The notes beneath the pieces were generated by a model. The model worked only from the letters and a program-made list of their open reading frames with translations, was not told the DNA's origin and made no database searches. Below are positions 19,443 through 31,115 of a DNA stretch of 49,633 nt, in pieces. Made by a program: the position numbers and the translations under genes. Source of the DNA: Pseudozyma flocculosa PF-1. Lineage: Eukaryota; Basidiomycota; Ustilaginomycetes; Ustilaginales; Ustilaginaceae. Location: NCBI RefSeq assembly GCF_000417875.1, contig NW_006920871.1, positions 751,049-800,681 on the forward strand, read 5' to 3'. The number at the start of each line of letters is the position of its first letter. Position 1 is the stretch's first letter.

Positions 19443-21026
19443 ATGGTCAAGGAGACCAAGTTCTACGACCTGCTCGGCGTCACTCCCGGCGCCAGCGATG
19501 CTGAGCTCAAGAAGTGAGTGTGGGCCTCCGCGCCTGTCGATGGCCGTCTGTGCTGCGGCGACCAGTGTATGATGTTCTGACCGAAGGTGTCTCTCCCTCT
19601 CCCTCCGTGTCCGCCTGGTGTCTTCAGGGCATACCGAAAGAAGGCGCTCCAGGCGCATCCCGACAAGGGCGGCGACCCCGAGGTGGTGAGTGTTCCGGCA
19701 ATGGCCCGCTCGGCCATGCTGAGCCGAGCCGAGCCGGCCGGGTTGACAACGGCCAGTGGTAGGATGCTGACGCTCGTCTTTCCCGATTCGCTCTTCTCTC
19801 GGCCCGCCAGTTCAAGTCCATCACTGCCGCATACGAGGTCCTGTCCGACGCCGACAAGCGTGACCTGTAAGTGCGGTGTTGCTGCGGCGTTGCTGCGGCG
19901 GTCTGCGACGGTGCGACGGTGCGGCGATGCTGACCTGGCTCTGTGCTTCTACTCCCGCCACGCGGACCGACACAGGTACGACCGATTCGGAGAGGCCGGC
20001 CTCGAGGGAGGTGGAGGCATGGGCGGTGGCATGGACCCGCAGGACCTGTTTTCGCAGCTGTTCGGCGGCGGAGGTGGCGGCTTCTTTGGCGGCGGAGGTG
20101 GACGGCCGCGCGGCCCGAGAAAGGGCAAGGACCTCGTCCACCGCGTCAAGGTGTCGCTCGAGGAGCTCTACGCCGGCAAGGTGACCAAGCTGGCGCTGCA
20201 GAAGCACGTGCTGTGCAAGAAGTGCGACGGCCGCGGCGGCAAGGAGGGCGCCGTCAAGACGTGCAACGGCTGCAACGGCCAGGGCATCAAGGTGGTGCTG
20301 CGCCAGCTCGGCCCGATGGTCCAGCAGATGCAGCAGACGTGTCCCGACTGCCAGGGCGCCGGCGAGCAGATCAACCAGAAGGACAAGTGCAAGGAGTGCA
20401 ACGGCAAGAAGATTACCCAGGAGCGCAAGGTGCTCGAGGTGCGGATCGACAAGGGCATGGAGGACGGCCAGCAGATCACGTTCAAGGAGGAGGCCGACCA
20501 GGCGCCCAACACGATCCCCGGCGACGTCGTCATCGTTATTGACGAGAAGCCCCACCCGCGCTTCAAGCGCAGGAAGAACGACCTCTTCATCGACGTCGAG
20601 GTCGACCTGCTGACGGCGCTGGCGGGCGGCAAGATTCTCATCGAGCACCTCGACGACCACGCACTCTCGGTCGAGATCCCCGCCGGCGAGGTCATCAAGC
20701 CCGGCTCGATCAAGGTGCTCCGTGGACAGGGCATGCCCTCGTACCGCCACCACGAGATGGGCGACCTCTACGTCAACCTCACCGTCGCCTTCCCGGACTC
20801 GCTGCCCGAGTCGAGCTTCGCGCTCCTCGAGCAGGCGCTGCCCGCGCGACGCGCGCTGCCCAAGACCAAGAAGGAGGTCGACGTCGAGGACGTCATCATG
20901 GACGAGGTCGACGAGCGCGAGGCACGGTCCGCCAAGACCAACGGCGGCGCCCACGGCATGCACGCTGGCGACGATGACGACGAGGACGGCGGCGCAGGCC
21001 CCCAGGTCCAGTGCGCCCAGTCCTAG
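19443..21026 (+). CDS. YDJ1: Type I DnaJ/Hsp40 co-chaperone with CaaX tail (Ydj1-like)
   Basis: Four exons, 19443-19513, 19628-19685, 19811-19866 and 19976-21026, giving 411 residues. The protein stimulates Hsp70 ATPase activity and delivers unfolded clients. The J domain (about 5-67) carries HPD at 34-36 (AHPDKGG). It is followed by a Gly/Phe region (GGGMGGGMDPQDLFSQLFGG), then four cysteine repeats: CKKCDGRG, CNGCNGQG, CPDCQGAG and CKECNGKK. The C-terminal client-binding domains include IDKGMEDGQQITF and VIVIDEKPHPRF. The final four residues CAQS form a CaaX box, predicted to be farnesylated, which places a fraction at the ER or perinuclear membrane as in yeast Ydj1. All introns fall in the J-domain part of the gene. 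Confidence 0.96.
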
Positions 21027-21888
21027 ACGCGGATACCGCACGCACGCACCCATCTGACGGTCAGAGAGGGCCCGCTCGTGCGACGTTGGCCAAGGCCTTT
21101 CTCACGCAAAAAGCGCCGTCCATCACCTCCTTCTCCGGCCTTCGCATTTCACTGAGAGGGCGCCTTTCCGGCACCTTCGACCGAACGCGCACCTCTGCTG
21201 TCGCGGACGCCGTCCCACTCGTACCCGCGCAGGCTGGCCTCGACCCTCGTCATCTGCCCGCTTTGTCGACACGGCGATGACGGCCGCCGCGCCTCTCTTC
21301 GCTACACTACCTACGACGCTTTCCCCCGGCATCCCCCTGTTTCCCTAGTCCGCTCAACCGCATGTCTCTTTCTCCGCGCCTTCGCACAACAACCTAGACC
21401 TCGACACGTTGCCCGGCGCCCGTACCAGTTGACGCTCGTTGAAATGTATATCCGGCATCCGTTTCCCTACCGCACGACGCTGCCGCATCAGCGCGACCCA
21501 TCGGGGCTGCGCTGCGACCCCGCCGACGGTTCCGACGGCAGACGGCGCGGGCGAGACGCGGCGGTAAGTGCCGTCTACCTCGGAAGTCGGAAGACAGACC
21601 GAGCCGTGGTGCTCCACATTTTTTTTTTCATTATTCTTCATTCTTCTTCGACTTCGGCCCGAGCAGCTGCAGCCGCGACGGCGGGACGACGAAATGGCGA
21701 TCTACGGGCGCAGCTCCACTCCGGCGGGATGCGGTTGCGCCAGTCGAGGTGAGTTTTGGTTTGGAAGAGACGGAAGAGGGAGCGAGGTGGCCGGGAGATG
21801 GTACAAATACATTGGAGCCGAGCGGAGCGGAGCGGGACGGGGCGAGGGATGCGGGCGGGGCGATGAGGTCGTCCAGTTTGAGGCGGGA
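21027..21888. other. Intergenic region between convergent DnaJ and KpsF-like genes
   Basis: About 860 bp between two stops. It includes a T-rich stretch with TTATTCTTCATTCTTCTTCG (about 21619-21655). Open frames run across it, and on the + strand into the antisense of the isomerase gene, but none shows a domain. It probably holds two 3' ends. Confidence 0.45.
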
Positions 21889-23327
21889 CTAGTTGGCGAT
21901 GGGCGTGGCGACGGCGCTGCCGCCCCCGTTGGCGACGACATCAAACGTCTGGAGCGGCACGGCGTGGCCCTGCATCCGGAAGTCGGCGCCGAGCTTGCCG
22001 CCCGGGTGGTTGAAGGCAAACATGTCGCGGCCCAGGCCCTTTGCGCGGGTGATGGAAAAGGCCAGCGCATCGCCCATGGCCAGCGCCACCGTGGTGCTGC
22101 TGCTGGGCGCCGGCACCTCGTCCCACGCCTCGTCGGTCGACGGCCGCGCCATCCGCGTCGAGCGCCGCTTGCGCGACCCGCCAAACCGGCGCTGCGAGCA
22201 GCTGCACGGCAGCACGGGCGCCGACGTGACCGAGTCGGCCTCGGACGGCGTGCTGATGCCGCTACTGCTGGCGCTGCTTTCGCCCTCGCTCATCGAGCGC
22301 TCCAGCAACGCCGGCGCACCGACGTCGACGTCGCCTCGGTCGTCGCCGCTCCCGTTGTTGTCATCGTCGTCGTCGTCGTCGTCGTCGCCATCCTCGTGCT
22401 CATCGTCCGAGTCGTCGTCCTTGCCGGTGCCACAGTCGATCCAGGCGTCCGACGCCTTGACCAGCGGGCTCTCTCGTTTCCCCACCAACGCCACGATGGG
22501 GCACTTGCGCGCGTTGAGATGCGGCACCAGGGCGAGCAGCTCGGGCGAGGAGCCCGAGTGCGACAGTGCCAGCACCACATCGCGGTGCGGCGTCAGGAGG
22601 CCCAGGTCGCCGTGGAGCGCCTCGACTGGGTGAAGAAAAACGGAGGGTGTCCCGAGCGACAGGAAGGTGGCCGAGAGCTTCTTGGCGATGATGCCTGCGA
22701 TGGCGGTAGCGGTCCGGAAGAGGGAGTCGACGATGAGGAGGGTCAGCGGCATGGTCCCACGGTTTCTGTTCGAGCGCATACGCGAGCCGGCTGCTGCCGC
22801 CGCTACTCACCACTCTTGCCCACGCCAGTCAGGACCACCTTGCCTCCGCGCTCGCCGTTGGTGGCACGGAGGACGAGCTTGACGGCCTCACGGAAGCCGT
22901 CCATTTGCGGGCCGAGCCTCGAGAGGCGCTTGGCCGCCATGGCGAGCGCCCTGGCCTCGCGCTGGACGATCTGGGTGCCAAAGAGGAGCGCCGAGTCGAG
23001 CTCCTCCTGCTCCCTCCGCTCGACCTCGAGCGCGTCGAGCTCGTCGTCTGCAGCGGCCTCTACGGCTCCGGGCGAGACCGACTTGGACGGGTGGCCGCCT
23101 ATCGAGGGAATCTCGGAGCTGGCGTCGCTGATCGAGGTGCAGGCCGACGTCGAGGGCGAGCGCGAGGCCGAGTCGTCGAAGCTGAGCGAGAGCTTCGAGA
23201 CGGCGGTGCTGCACGAGCTCGGGCTGAGGAGGCCCGAGGCGGCGGGGCTTACGCTGGCGCTGGTCGCGGCACTGTTGGCAGCGCCGCCAAGGGACGGCAT
23301 GGGTTCGAAGTAGGGGTTGGACGACAT
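21889..23327 (-). CDS. KpsF/GutQ-type SIS-domain sugar-phosphate isomerase
   Basis: Two exons, 23327-22811 and 22694-21889, giving 440 residues. The intron (GTGAGT...TCGCAG) splits a glycine codon so that the joined product reads GVGKSGIIAKKLSATFLSLG, the exact KpsF/KdsD sugar-isomerase signature. Further family motifs are HPVEALHGDLG (194-204), LALSHSGSS (213-221), STTVALAMGDALAF and NHPGGKLG (401-408). Bacterial relatives interconvert D-arabinose 5-phosphate and D-ribulose 5-phosphate; the substrate in fungi is not established. Bacterial proteins add two CBS domains, which are absent here. Instead there is a Ser-rich N-terminal extension of about 130 residues and an insert of about 100 residues with a run of Asp (codons near 22346-22440) before the C-terminal SIS part. 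Confidence 0.9.
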
Positions 23328-23943
23328 GGCGCGGGTCGGTCGATCGGTCTTTTGGGCGGGCGTATGCGTGGCGGCGTTGTTCTGTGTCGCTATTCGTCTG
23401 TCGTGGGGCGTTCTCTGGCTGCGGCTCCTGCTGCGGCGGCTATCCAAGCGAGCAATCCGGTGAGTCTGGTGCAGGTGACGGTGACGGTGACGATGCGGGC
23501 TCCTCTGCGACAATCCTGTTGCTGGCAAATGCACTGGATCCCTGGGATGAACGGCTGGACGGCTGGATGCCACGGAGCGGCGACGAGGTGCGATGCTGGC
23601 CCGGTGGGTACGACTGCGGCCTGCCCTATCCGTGTGGAAGACGGCGGTTGGTGGGTCGCGGACGGGGGTGGTCAACGGTGGACGACGAGGTGGAAGTGTC
23701 GAGGGAAAGGAGGAAATGGACAGTGGAAGGACGAGATCGAGCTTTAAACAGGCTAGAGCTGCAGAGATGGGCTTAGGTGATGATGGGAGGCGAAGAAGAA
23801 GTGCGCCGGGGAGCGAGCAAAGGGCGACGGGCGGGGTGGAGATAGGGCCCCGGGACCACCCCTCGAGGCCGGCGAGCGGCGCCAGGCCCATACGTACGAC
23901 GGCACGGCACGGCAGGCCAGGCGCCGGCTGCAGATCTACGCGG

Positions 23944-23972
23944 CCTTGCTTGCTTGCTTGCTTGCTTGCTTC
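23944..23972. repeat. TTGC tetranucleotide microsatellite
   Basis: About seven consecutive TTGC/CTTG units, the longest member of an intergenic GCAAGCAA word family in this window. Confidence 0.8.
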
Positions 23973-24506
23973 CGTGGCCAAACGAAACCCAGACGCGCCC
24001 AAGCCATCGGGAGCAGCAAGCAGCACAGCCAAGCCAAGCCAAATCAAAGATGGCCAGACGCAGACCCCGAGATCCATCCAGGGCCCGGATCGACGGGGCA
24101 GCCCAGGCCAAGCAAGCAAGGTGGAGAAGCCAGCCAGACGGGCAGGCCAGGCAGCAATTCGCTCGAATCACGTAAGATGGCTGCGAGATCGCCTCAGCTC
24201 ATCTCGTTGCCTGCCTCGCTGCTGCGCCCCTCATCTCATCCTCCTCCCCCACCTCGACCACCACAGCATCCTCCACAACAGGCGGGGGCCTGGCGGGCCT
24301 TTGCACGACCCCTTTTGCGCAGCCAGCCCAATCGACGGGCGGCAAGCACGGCAGACGGACTTTATTTGGAGGTAGGGATCCGGCGGAGGGTGTCGGTTGC
24401 TTTGCTTTGCGTTGCGCTGCGCTGCCCTGCGATGACCTGACCCACCTCGTCAAGCAGCGACGACGTGGGCACACCGTCCGACGGGTCGGTCCATCTCGAC
24501 GACCGC

Positions 24507-24530
24507 CCAGCCAGCCAGCCAGCCAGCCAT
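24507..24530. repeat. CCAG tetranucleotide microsatellite
   Basis: About six CCAG units followed by degenerate copies (CATGCCAGCCAG) to about 24550, in the long region upstream of the transporter. Confidence 0.75.
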
Positions 24531-26429
24531 GCCAGCCAGCCATGCCAGCCTTGAGCGGCGCTCTGTCGTCCGTCGGTCGCAGCGGCCATCGCCCTCTGGA
24601 GCCGTTTTCGCTTGATCCAGCGCGGACCAGGCCGTATCGATTGGCTGCATCTGCCTTTTTCGGGCTCCCCTTCGACTCTGTGACTCTCCCCCACCCCGCT
24701 CCAGCCGCTGCAGCAGTCGAAAAGCGCGCATCTGATAACCGGTGCCTCTTCTCGAGTCCTTGCCTTAGCTCGAAGGCGCCGCCGGAGGAGCACGCAAGCC
24801 TGCTTCCGCCTCAACCTGCCTGTTCGACCGGATCGCAACAAAGCAGACCGCAAAGCAGGGACTTCGCACGGCCTGAATCCATCTGCCTATGTAGACATCT
24901 GCCAAACCGTCGCACCGACGGCGTCGCTGCATTTCTGTCAAGCAGCGGGCGCACGGTCGCAGGTGCCGATGGCAACCACGTGCAGCGTACAGAGCATGGG
25001 GCCCAAGGCTGGCAGGCAGGCAGGGCGCCGGGCGGGCCGAGGCTGCCAAAGGCACGTTCCGATCCCGGCCACGGCTGTCGCCCCAATCGCCCTCGAAGCA
25101 GCTGAGCAAAGCCGCCATGCTGGCCTGCTTGGGGCGGCCCAAATTCAAGGCAGGCCAGGCCAGTCCCGATCGGGGTCCCGCAAGACGAGAATCGGGCTGG
25201 CTCTCTTTAGACCCTTTATCGGCAGGCATCGGGCAGCCGGCTAGAAGGCGCCGCTGGCTTGCGTCATGATGGTCTGGCAGCCCCGCCCGTTCCGTTCGGC
25301 CTGAACCCGAATCCAGCGCCCGCGACCGCGACATGATCGTTGCCCCGGCAAGGCCGTGGAGTCGGGCTTGACCTTCAGCTCGGCCTCGTCGTTCAGGCTG
25401 TTTGCGAGGACGGATGGTGTATGCTTCAGGCCAAAGAGCAAGCAGGCTTCTACCGGGCCGGCTCGCGCATACGACGGCGGGTTTTGCTCGCGCGCGCGAC
25501 CAAAGAAACTTAAAGGGTCTGGCGATCTCGAGGCGGGCAGGGTGATGCAACCCTGGGCCAGCTTTGCTTTAATTTATTTGCTTGCTTGGTTCCTGGCGGC
25601 ATGGCCAGGCCTGCCAAGCACCCCAGCCTCGTCTTCGTCGCCGTTGACGGCCTCTCGCTGCAGCCGACCCTTTCGAGCGAGCGAGCCGGCGGGAAGGGAT
25701 GAAGGAGGGTGATGGAAGAGGCCCATCGGACTTAGATCCGAAAGAATCAGGCCGGCACACACCGAAGCAGGCTGGATCGAGCACAAGCACGCGTACGAGG
25801 CGCTGGAGAGGCATCGACGGAGCGGGCGGGCCGCATGCCGGCAACCTCGAGTCGCAGCGGCTTCGTTGCGTGACAGGCGATGCCGGCGCGTCACCAGGCT
25901 AAGGCCCCAGCTCGAGCGCTGAGCAAGCAAGTTTGCGCTGTCGTCCCCGCGGCGACACCTCGACTTTGGCGCTGGCTTGCTTGCTTGCTCTATCTCCGCC
26001 TGCTTCTCTCTCTGTCTCGGCTTCTCCCTCCACACACGCGCTCGGGCTCGCCGACAAGCGGCTAAAGCTCGCGGCCACCTTCAGACCCAAGATGCCGTGC
26101 GTGCGTCATGGAACGCTCCCGGCCCACCGTCGCTGCTGGGCAGGCTGACCACTCCCGCGCTCGTCTGCGGCCAGACGAGCAAGTTTCTCCGACCTTGCCT
26201 GGCTTGTTCCCGAACCAACGCTCGCTCGCTCCCTCTCTGGCTCGGATGGCCCGCTTCTTCGTTTCGATAAAAGGGCCAAGCAGGTCGTCGTTGGCCTCCC
26301 GCTAAGGCCTTCCAGCCCCCGACCAAGACCCCTCCGTTTGCCGCCACGATATCTAGCAACGGCGCCTTGCCTCCCCTCCGCCCCCTCGACGCCTCCTCCG
26401 TCCGTTTGCGGGCCAACGACAGCGCGACC

Positions 26430-28737
26430 ATGTCAGCGGCAACCCAGCACGCGCACGACGACGCGGAGCCGTCGGCCGGCATCGGCCAGAGGGCGCTCCA
26501 TGAGCTCGTCAAGCTCCTCGTCGGACATACGCCAAAGGGAGGCCACAACACGCATCTGCGCCGCGACGACGACGATAACGAAAAGCAGCGCACCCAAGAT
26601 CAGCATCGTCCTCGGGCGCAGCGCACCGAGCTCGACGAGGAGATCGAGGAGAACCGCAAGCGCACGGCGCGCTTCGGCGGAGACGACCCGCTGGACCCCG
26701 AAGAGGAGCGCCGCTACGTCGAGGAGCGCATGGCCAGGCACCACGGCCAGCGGCCCCTCTCGACCCACTCGCAGCCCCAGAGCGGTTCCTCGTCCGGCCA
26801 GAGCACCGTCGTCGGCAACGTTGACGAAGACGATGCCGGCCGAAAGCAAAAGGATGAGGGGCATCAGCCTCAGCCGCGGCGGAGCGGCAGCCACTCGAGC
26901 GCAGGCGACCACGGCGGCGACGGCGACAATGACGACAGCGAAAAGACGACGCCCGACCCCAACGAGGTCGGCTGGAACGGCCCCGACGACCCCGAGAACC
27001 CGCAAAACTGGTCCCAGAAGCTCAAGTGGACCTACACGGTGCTGGGCGCCATCCTCACCATCAACGTCACGTTCGCCTCGTCGGCGCCCTCGTCGACGTC
27101 GCAGCAGCTCGCGCAGGAGTTCCAGATCGGCACCGTGACGGCGACGCTCATCACGTCGCTCTTCCTGGCCGGCTACGTGCTCGGCCCCATCCTCTGGTCG
27201 ACCACGTCGGAGCTCTTTGGTCGCAAGCTCATCTTCAGCTTCTCGATGCTCGTCTACACCCTCTTCATCCTCGGCCAGTCGCTCGCAAAGAACCCAGAGA
27301 CGCTCTTCATCACCCGCTTCCTCAGCGGCGTCTTTGCCAGCGCACCACTCACAAACGCCGGCGGCCTCATCGCCGACCTCTGGGACCCTGTCGGACGCGG
27401 CTTCGCCATGTCCGTCTTTTCGGCCTCGGTCTTTATCGGGCCCGTTCTCGGGCCCATCGTCGGCGGCTTCGTCACCCAATCCTACCTCCAATGGAGATGG
27501 GTGTTCCACTTGATGATGATCTTCGCGGCCGCCGTGTGGATCATGACGGTGCTTTTCCTGCCTGAGACGTTTGCGCCGGTGCTCCTGGTGCGCAAGGCGA
27601 AAAGGTTGCGGCGCCTCGACCCGGTCAAGAACAAGGATCTGTACGCGCCGCACGAGCGGACCGACTGGTCGGTCAAGGGTGTCCTCCACCGCACCCTCTA
27701 CCGCCCCTTCGAGATCCTGGCCCTGGAGCCCATGCTCGTGGTGAGTTGACGCGGCCAGACCAGAGCAGCGATGGCCTGAGCTCATCACTTGCTGACTTCT
27801 TGCTCTTGCCACCTTCCGCGCCCCGCCGTGCCCGCGCCGCTGCCCACCGCGACAGGCCGTCACCATCTACCTCTCCGTCATCTACGGCCTGCTTTACGCG
27901 CTCTTCGAGGCCGTCCCCGTCATCTTTGCCGACCTGCGAGGCTTCAACCTGGGCGAGTCGGGCCTGATTTTCATCGCGGTCGGCGCTGGCACCACGATTG
28001 GCGCCGTCATCAACGTGCTTTTGCAGCTCAAGTACATTCCGCTGGTGCCCTTCTGGAAGGGGTCGCCGCCGCCCGAGGAGAGGCTGATTGGCTCCATGGT
28101 GGCCGGGCCCATTCTCGTCGTCGGCTGCTTCTGGCTCGGCTGGACGGGCAACTACCCGGCCGTGCCGTGGTACGTCCCGGCGCTGTCGCTCGTCTTTATC
28201 GGCATGTCGTTCACGCTGGTGTTTATCTCGCTGCTGTCGTTCATCGGTGAGTGCCGTATACGAGATGCAGACTGACCGAGCCTCGCGTGGCTATGCTGAT
28301 CTCCCTCTGCCCTCCTGACGCCCTTGTTTGCCTCCCCCGCGACGCCCGCAGTCGACTGCTATCTCATGTACGCCGCATCGGCCCTGGCCGCCAACACGAT
28401 CGTCCGATCGGCCGTGGGTGCGGGCATGCCGCTCGTCACGCGTCAATTCTTCACCAACGTCGGCGTCGGATGGGCGAGCAGCATCGTTGGCTTTGTCGGC
28501 GTCGCCCTCACGCCGGTGCCGTTCATCTTCTACTTCTACGGCAGCCGGATCCGCGGCTGGAGCCGGTTCGCGCCCGCCCTCGACCTTAAGGTGCGCAAGC
28601 AGCTCGAGAAGGAGGGCAAGTTGCCAAAGGACTCACTGCGCTCCTGGAAAAAGGAGGCCCTCAGCGGCCTGCCGCAGGCCAAGGAGGAGCTCAAGCGCAG
28701 CAGAGAGGAGCGCGAGTCGGGCGGCCAGGCTGCCTGA
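26430..28737 (+). CDS. Major facilitator superfamily drug:H+ antiporter, DHA1 family
   Basis: Three exons, 26430-27740, 27856-28246 and 28352-28737, giving 695 residues. The first about 200 residues are hydrophilic and charged (cytoplasmic). They end in DPENPQNWSQKLKW, the motif that precedes the first membrane helix in fungal DHA1 exporters of drugs, polyamines and similar compounds. Twelve helices are plausible: the first six in exon 1 (from YTVLGAILTINVTF to IFAAAVWIMTVLFLPETF), the rest across exons 2 and 3. The family loop motif between helices 2 and 3 appears as SELFGRKLIF. The C-tail is basic and charged. The substrate cannot be deduced. The first ATG of the frame is 26430; the frame extends further upstream only from a TTG. 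Confidence 0.93.
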
Positions 28738-31078
28738 TCCCCAGCGTGGGCCCGAGACCACCGCTCGCCACCACCGCCCGCGCCACTTTGACGACATCTG
28801 CCTATTAATCGACGATAGTTCGCGTCGAGGCCACCCGGCGCGACAAGCCATGACCAAACCCAACGATACCAAAACGCCCCGCCACCTGGCCCCTCGATCC
28901 GCATCTCCTCGTGGCGCCACGCTACGATGACGGCGATCCATCGCAGTCTCTTTCGTGTTTCATTTGTATTTCTCTTGATCAAGCGCTGTAGCATGCCAGT
29001 CCCCGCCAATCAACTCTATAGGACGCAACTTACTACTCGTCTGTATTCTCGACGGCGGCGGGCCGACTCTCCGGAAGAGATCCTGCCCCGCCCGAATCGG
29101 TTGACCCGATCCGATCCGATCTGGTCGAAGGCAGGGTCGGGCCTCGGGTAGCTTGGCCGACGTCGGAGCTCCGGTTCTGCGGCCAGCCATGCAGGCAAAC
29201 AAGCAAGCAAGCTGAGCAGCAGCAAGCAGCGACCGCATATGCATGTGGGTCGGTACCTGCCTGTCTGCCTAGCCTGCCTCTCTGACCACCCGCGCCGGTT
29301 GGTTTGCCAAGCCAGCTCGCGCATGCATGCGCCAAAAGGCTCCGCGTCGATGCGCCACCTCTTGACACCATCCGCACCTCGCTCGAGCTTCGGAGACCCC
29401 GTCGCCGCTCGTCCAGCGCCGTTCGGCCACCTCGAATCGAATACGGGGACGCCCAGGCGGGACAGGGCCAGGTTCGAGATGTTGACAACGGGCGGGGCTG
29501 AATCTGTGGGCGCCGGCGGCACCAGGCGAGGCAGGCCAAGTCAGAGCGGGGCGCGCGCGGGCTGACGTGTCTCGTCGAACGGCCTCAGCGCTGGCTGGGC
29601 TGGCCGTCGTCGAGCGCACCGTCATCTGTAGCACGCATGCATGCGAGCGAGGGGAGCATGCGGTCCATCCGCGCGTCCCGGCCTGCCTGGCCGACCGCTG
29701 CTTCTTGCTCGCAGAACCAGGCTGGGCCAGCGCGGCTTGGTGGGTTCGATATGATGTCGCCTCGGCACTCGGCAGCCTGAAAGGGGGTCGGGCCCTGTTT
29801 GCCAAGCAAGCTGCTTGCTTCGGCGGCGTTCTCACCGGCCTTCCTGCCCGCTCTTCTGGCCTGCCTGCCTCTTGGCTTCTTTCTCGAGCGACGAGCGCCG
29901 TGCATAGCCGTCCGGCCGAGCGGCCGAGATCGCCATCGTCGTGCCGCGTTCCATCGCCTCCGCCGCTCCTCGAGCTGAAAAACGAAGCAAGCAAGGTTGA
30001 GGTCGAACTAATCTCGAGCGGCCACGCCTGGCTGGCTGGACGCAACAGCGTGGAGAGGCCTGCCGGGTTTCCGCGCTCGGCGAATTTGCCAGGTGCCCTC
30101 CGCCAAAATGAGCTACGGATCGACGGAAAGGGGCCGACGTACGCGGCTGGTGCCCACCTCGGCCTCGCAGCTGGACGTCCTACGTACCGCTGCAGACGTG
30201 GCGCAAGCAAGGTCAGCCCGGCCTGCCTGCCCTCGACCTGCCTGCCTGCCCTGGACCCGCCTGCCACCCAACGAGCGTGCGCAGGCAGCGTTGTCCAAGG
30301 AACAGCAGGCCAGGCAGGCTGGGCGTCCGCTACGCCCTCGCCAGCCGTCGACGACTATATGCCCTGCCTGCCTCCCGCCGGTCAACGGAGGGCGCGCGTC
30401 CCGGCGGCGGCGTCGCTGCTGCCATACACCCGTGCTGTAGCATGGCTACGCTGCGTCCTCCACCTCTCGTTGTCGTCTCGCGGCGCGATCTCGTCGTCGA
30501 GGAGCGATGGGTGGGGCCTCCAGCCCTGCCCTGCCTGCCTTGATTGCCGGGCACGCTAGCTGCTGCTGCTGGTCGGCCTACCCGGATGATGCTCGCTGAG
30601 TTGAGTTTTTTTTTTCTTGGCCCCGCGGGCCCTGCAGCGGCAGGGCTGGGCAGGGCTGGGCAAGGCAGGGCGTGCTTCGGCATGGTGGCAGGCAGCCCCG
30701 CGCGGAAGCGTAGGTCAGGCAGGCTAGGCCAGGAGACCAGAGGCCCGGGTGGCAGGCGCTGTACGGTGGCCGAGGTGGTCGGCATCGCCTGGGCTGCCTG
30801 CCTCGGCCTCATCCAGCTCGGCCTGGCTATCGGTGCCTGCCTGCTTGCCGCCCATGCACCTTCGCTCCACCACCTCGCCCGCCGACCGTTCGGCCTCACC
30901 ACCTTCCTTGCGCTGCGCCAGAGAGCAAGAATGGACCGATAGCGCGGTCACCTTGCCGCCACCATCATCCTGCCCATCCTTGCCTCCAGCCGTTCCTCTC
31001 GCTGCCTCGGCGTCTTTTCATCTCTCGCCTTGTGGTGGTCTCTCTCATCGAATCTCTGCCGCAAGCATCATCGGCCGC

Positions 31079-31115
<37 letters not shown>

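Larger units (their letters stand above)
23328..26429. promoter_or_regulatory. Long intergenic region upstream of the MFS transporter and the KpsF-like gene
   Basis: About 3.1 kb between divergent start codons and without a supported gene. Near the isomerase start is its likely leader; TTTAAA lies around 23742. The rest is dominated by tetranucleotide and pentanucleotide words: TTGC repeats (23944-23972), GCAAGCAAG (about 24112-24120), CCAG repeats (about 24507-24530), further CTTGC/GCAAG words (25576-25589, 25922-25930, 25975-25988) and TGATAA (about 24734). A TATA-like GATAAAAG occurs at about 26266-26273, about 160 bp before the transporter ATG. Open frames up to about 260 codons lack recognisable domains. 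Confidence 0.45.

Noticed and set aside
19821..21053. Minus-strand frame opposite the DnaJ gene
   Set aside because: Leu/Val/Asp-rich antisense shadow of a strongly conserved Hsp40.
21568..23313. + strand open frame of about 580 codons over the KpsF-like gene
   Set aside because: Antisense to the isomerase motifs; a frame of repeated Val/Ser produced by the Asp codon run.
23944..24550. Direct repeats that might suggest a CRISPR array or transposon ends
   Set aside because: They are simple tetranucleotide microsatellites without spacers of uniform length, and there is no transposase or target-site duplication.
24765..25550. Minus-strand frame of about 260 codons in the region upstream of the transporter
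   Set aside because: No domain, composition equal to the intergenic background.
29733..29765. GGGTTCGATAT sequence resembling a tRNA T-loop
   Set aside because: No matching D-stem, anticodon arm or acceptor stem could be built around it.
29269..30559. Overlapping frames of about 330 codons on both strands upstream of the ferric reductase
   Set aside because: Arg/Ala/Pro/Ser-rich products with no domain, no splice context, and many intergenic-type GCAAG and CCTGCC repeats inside.
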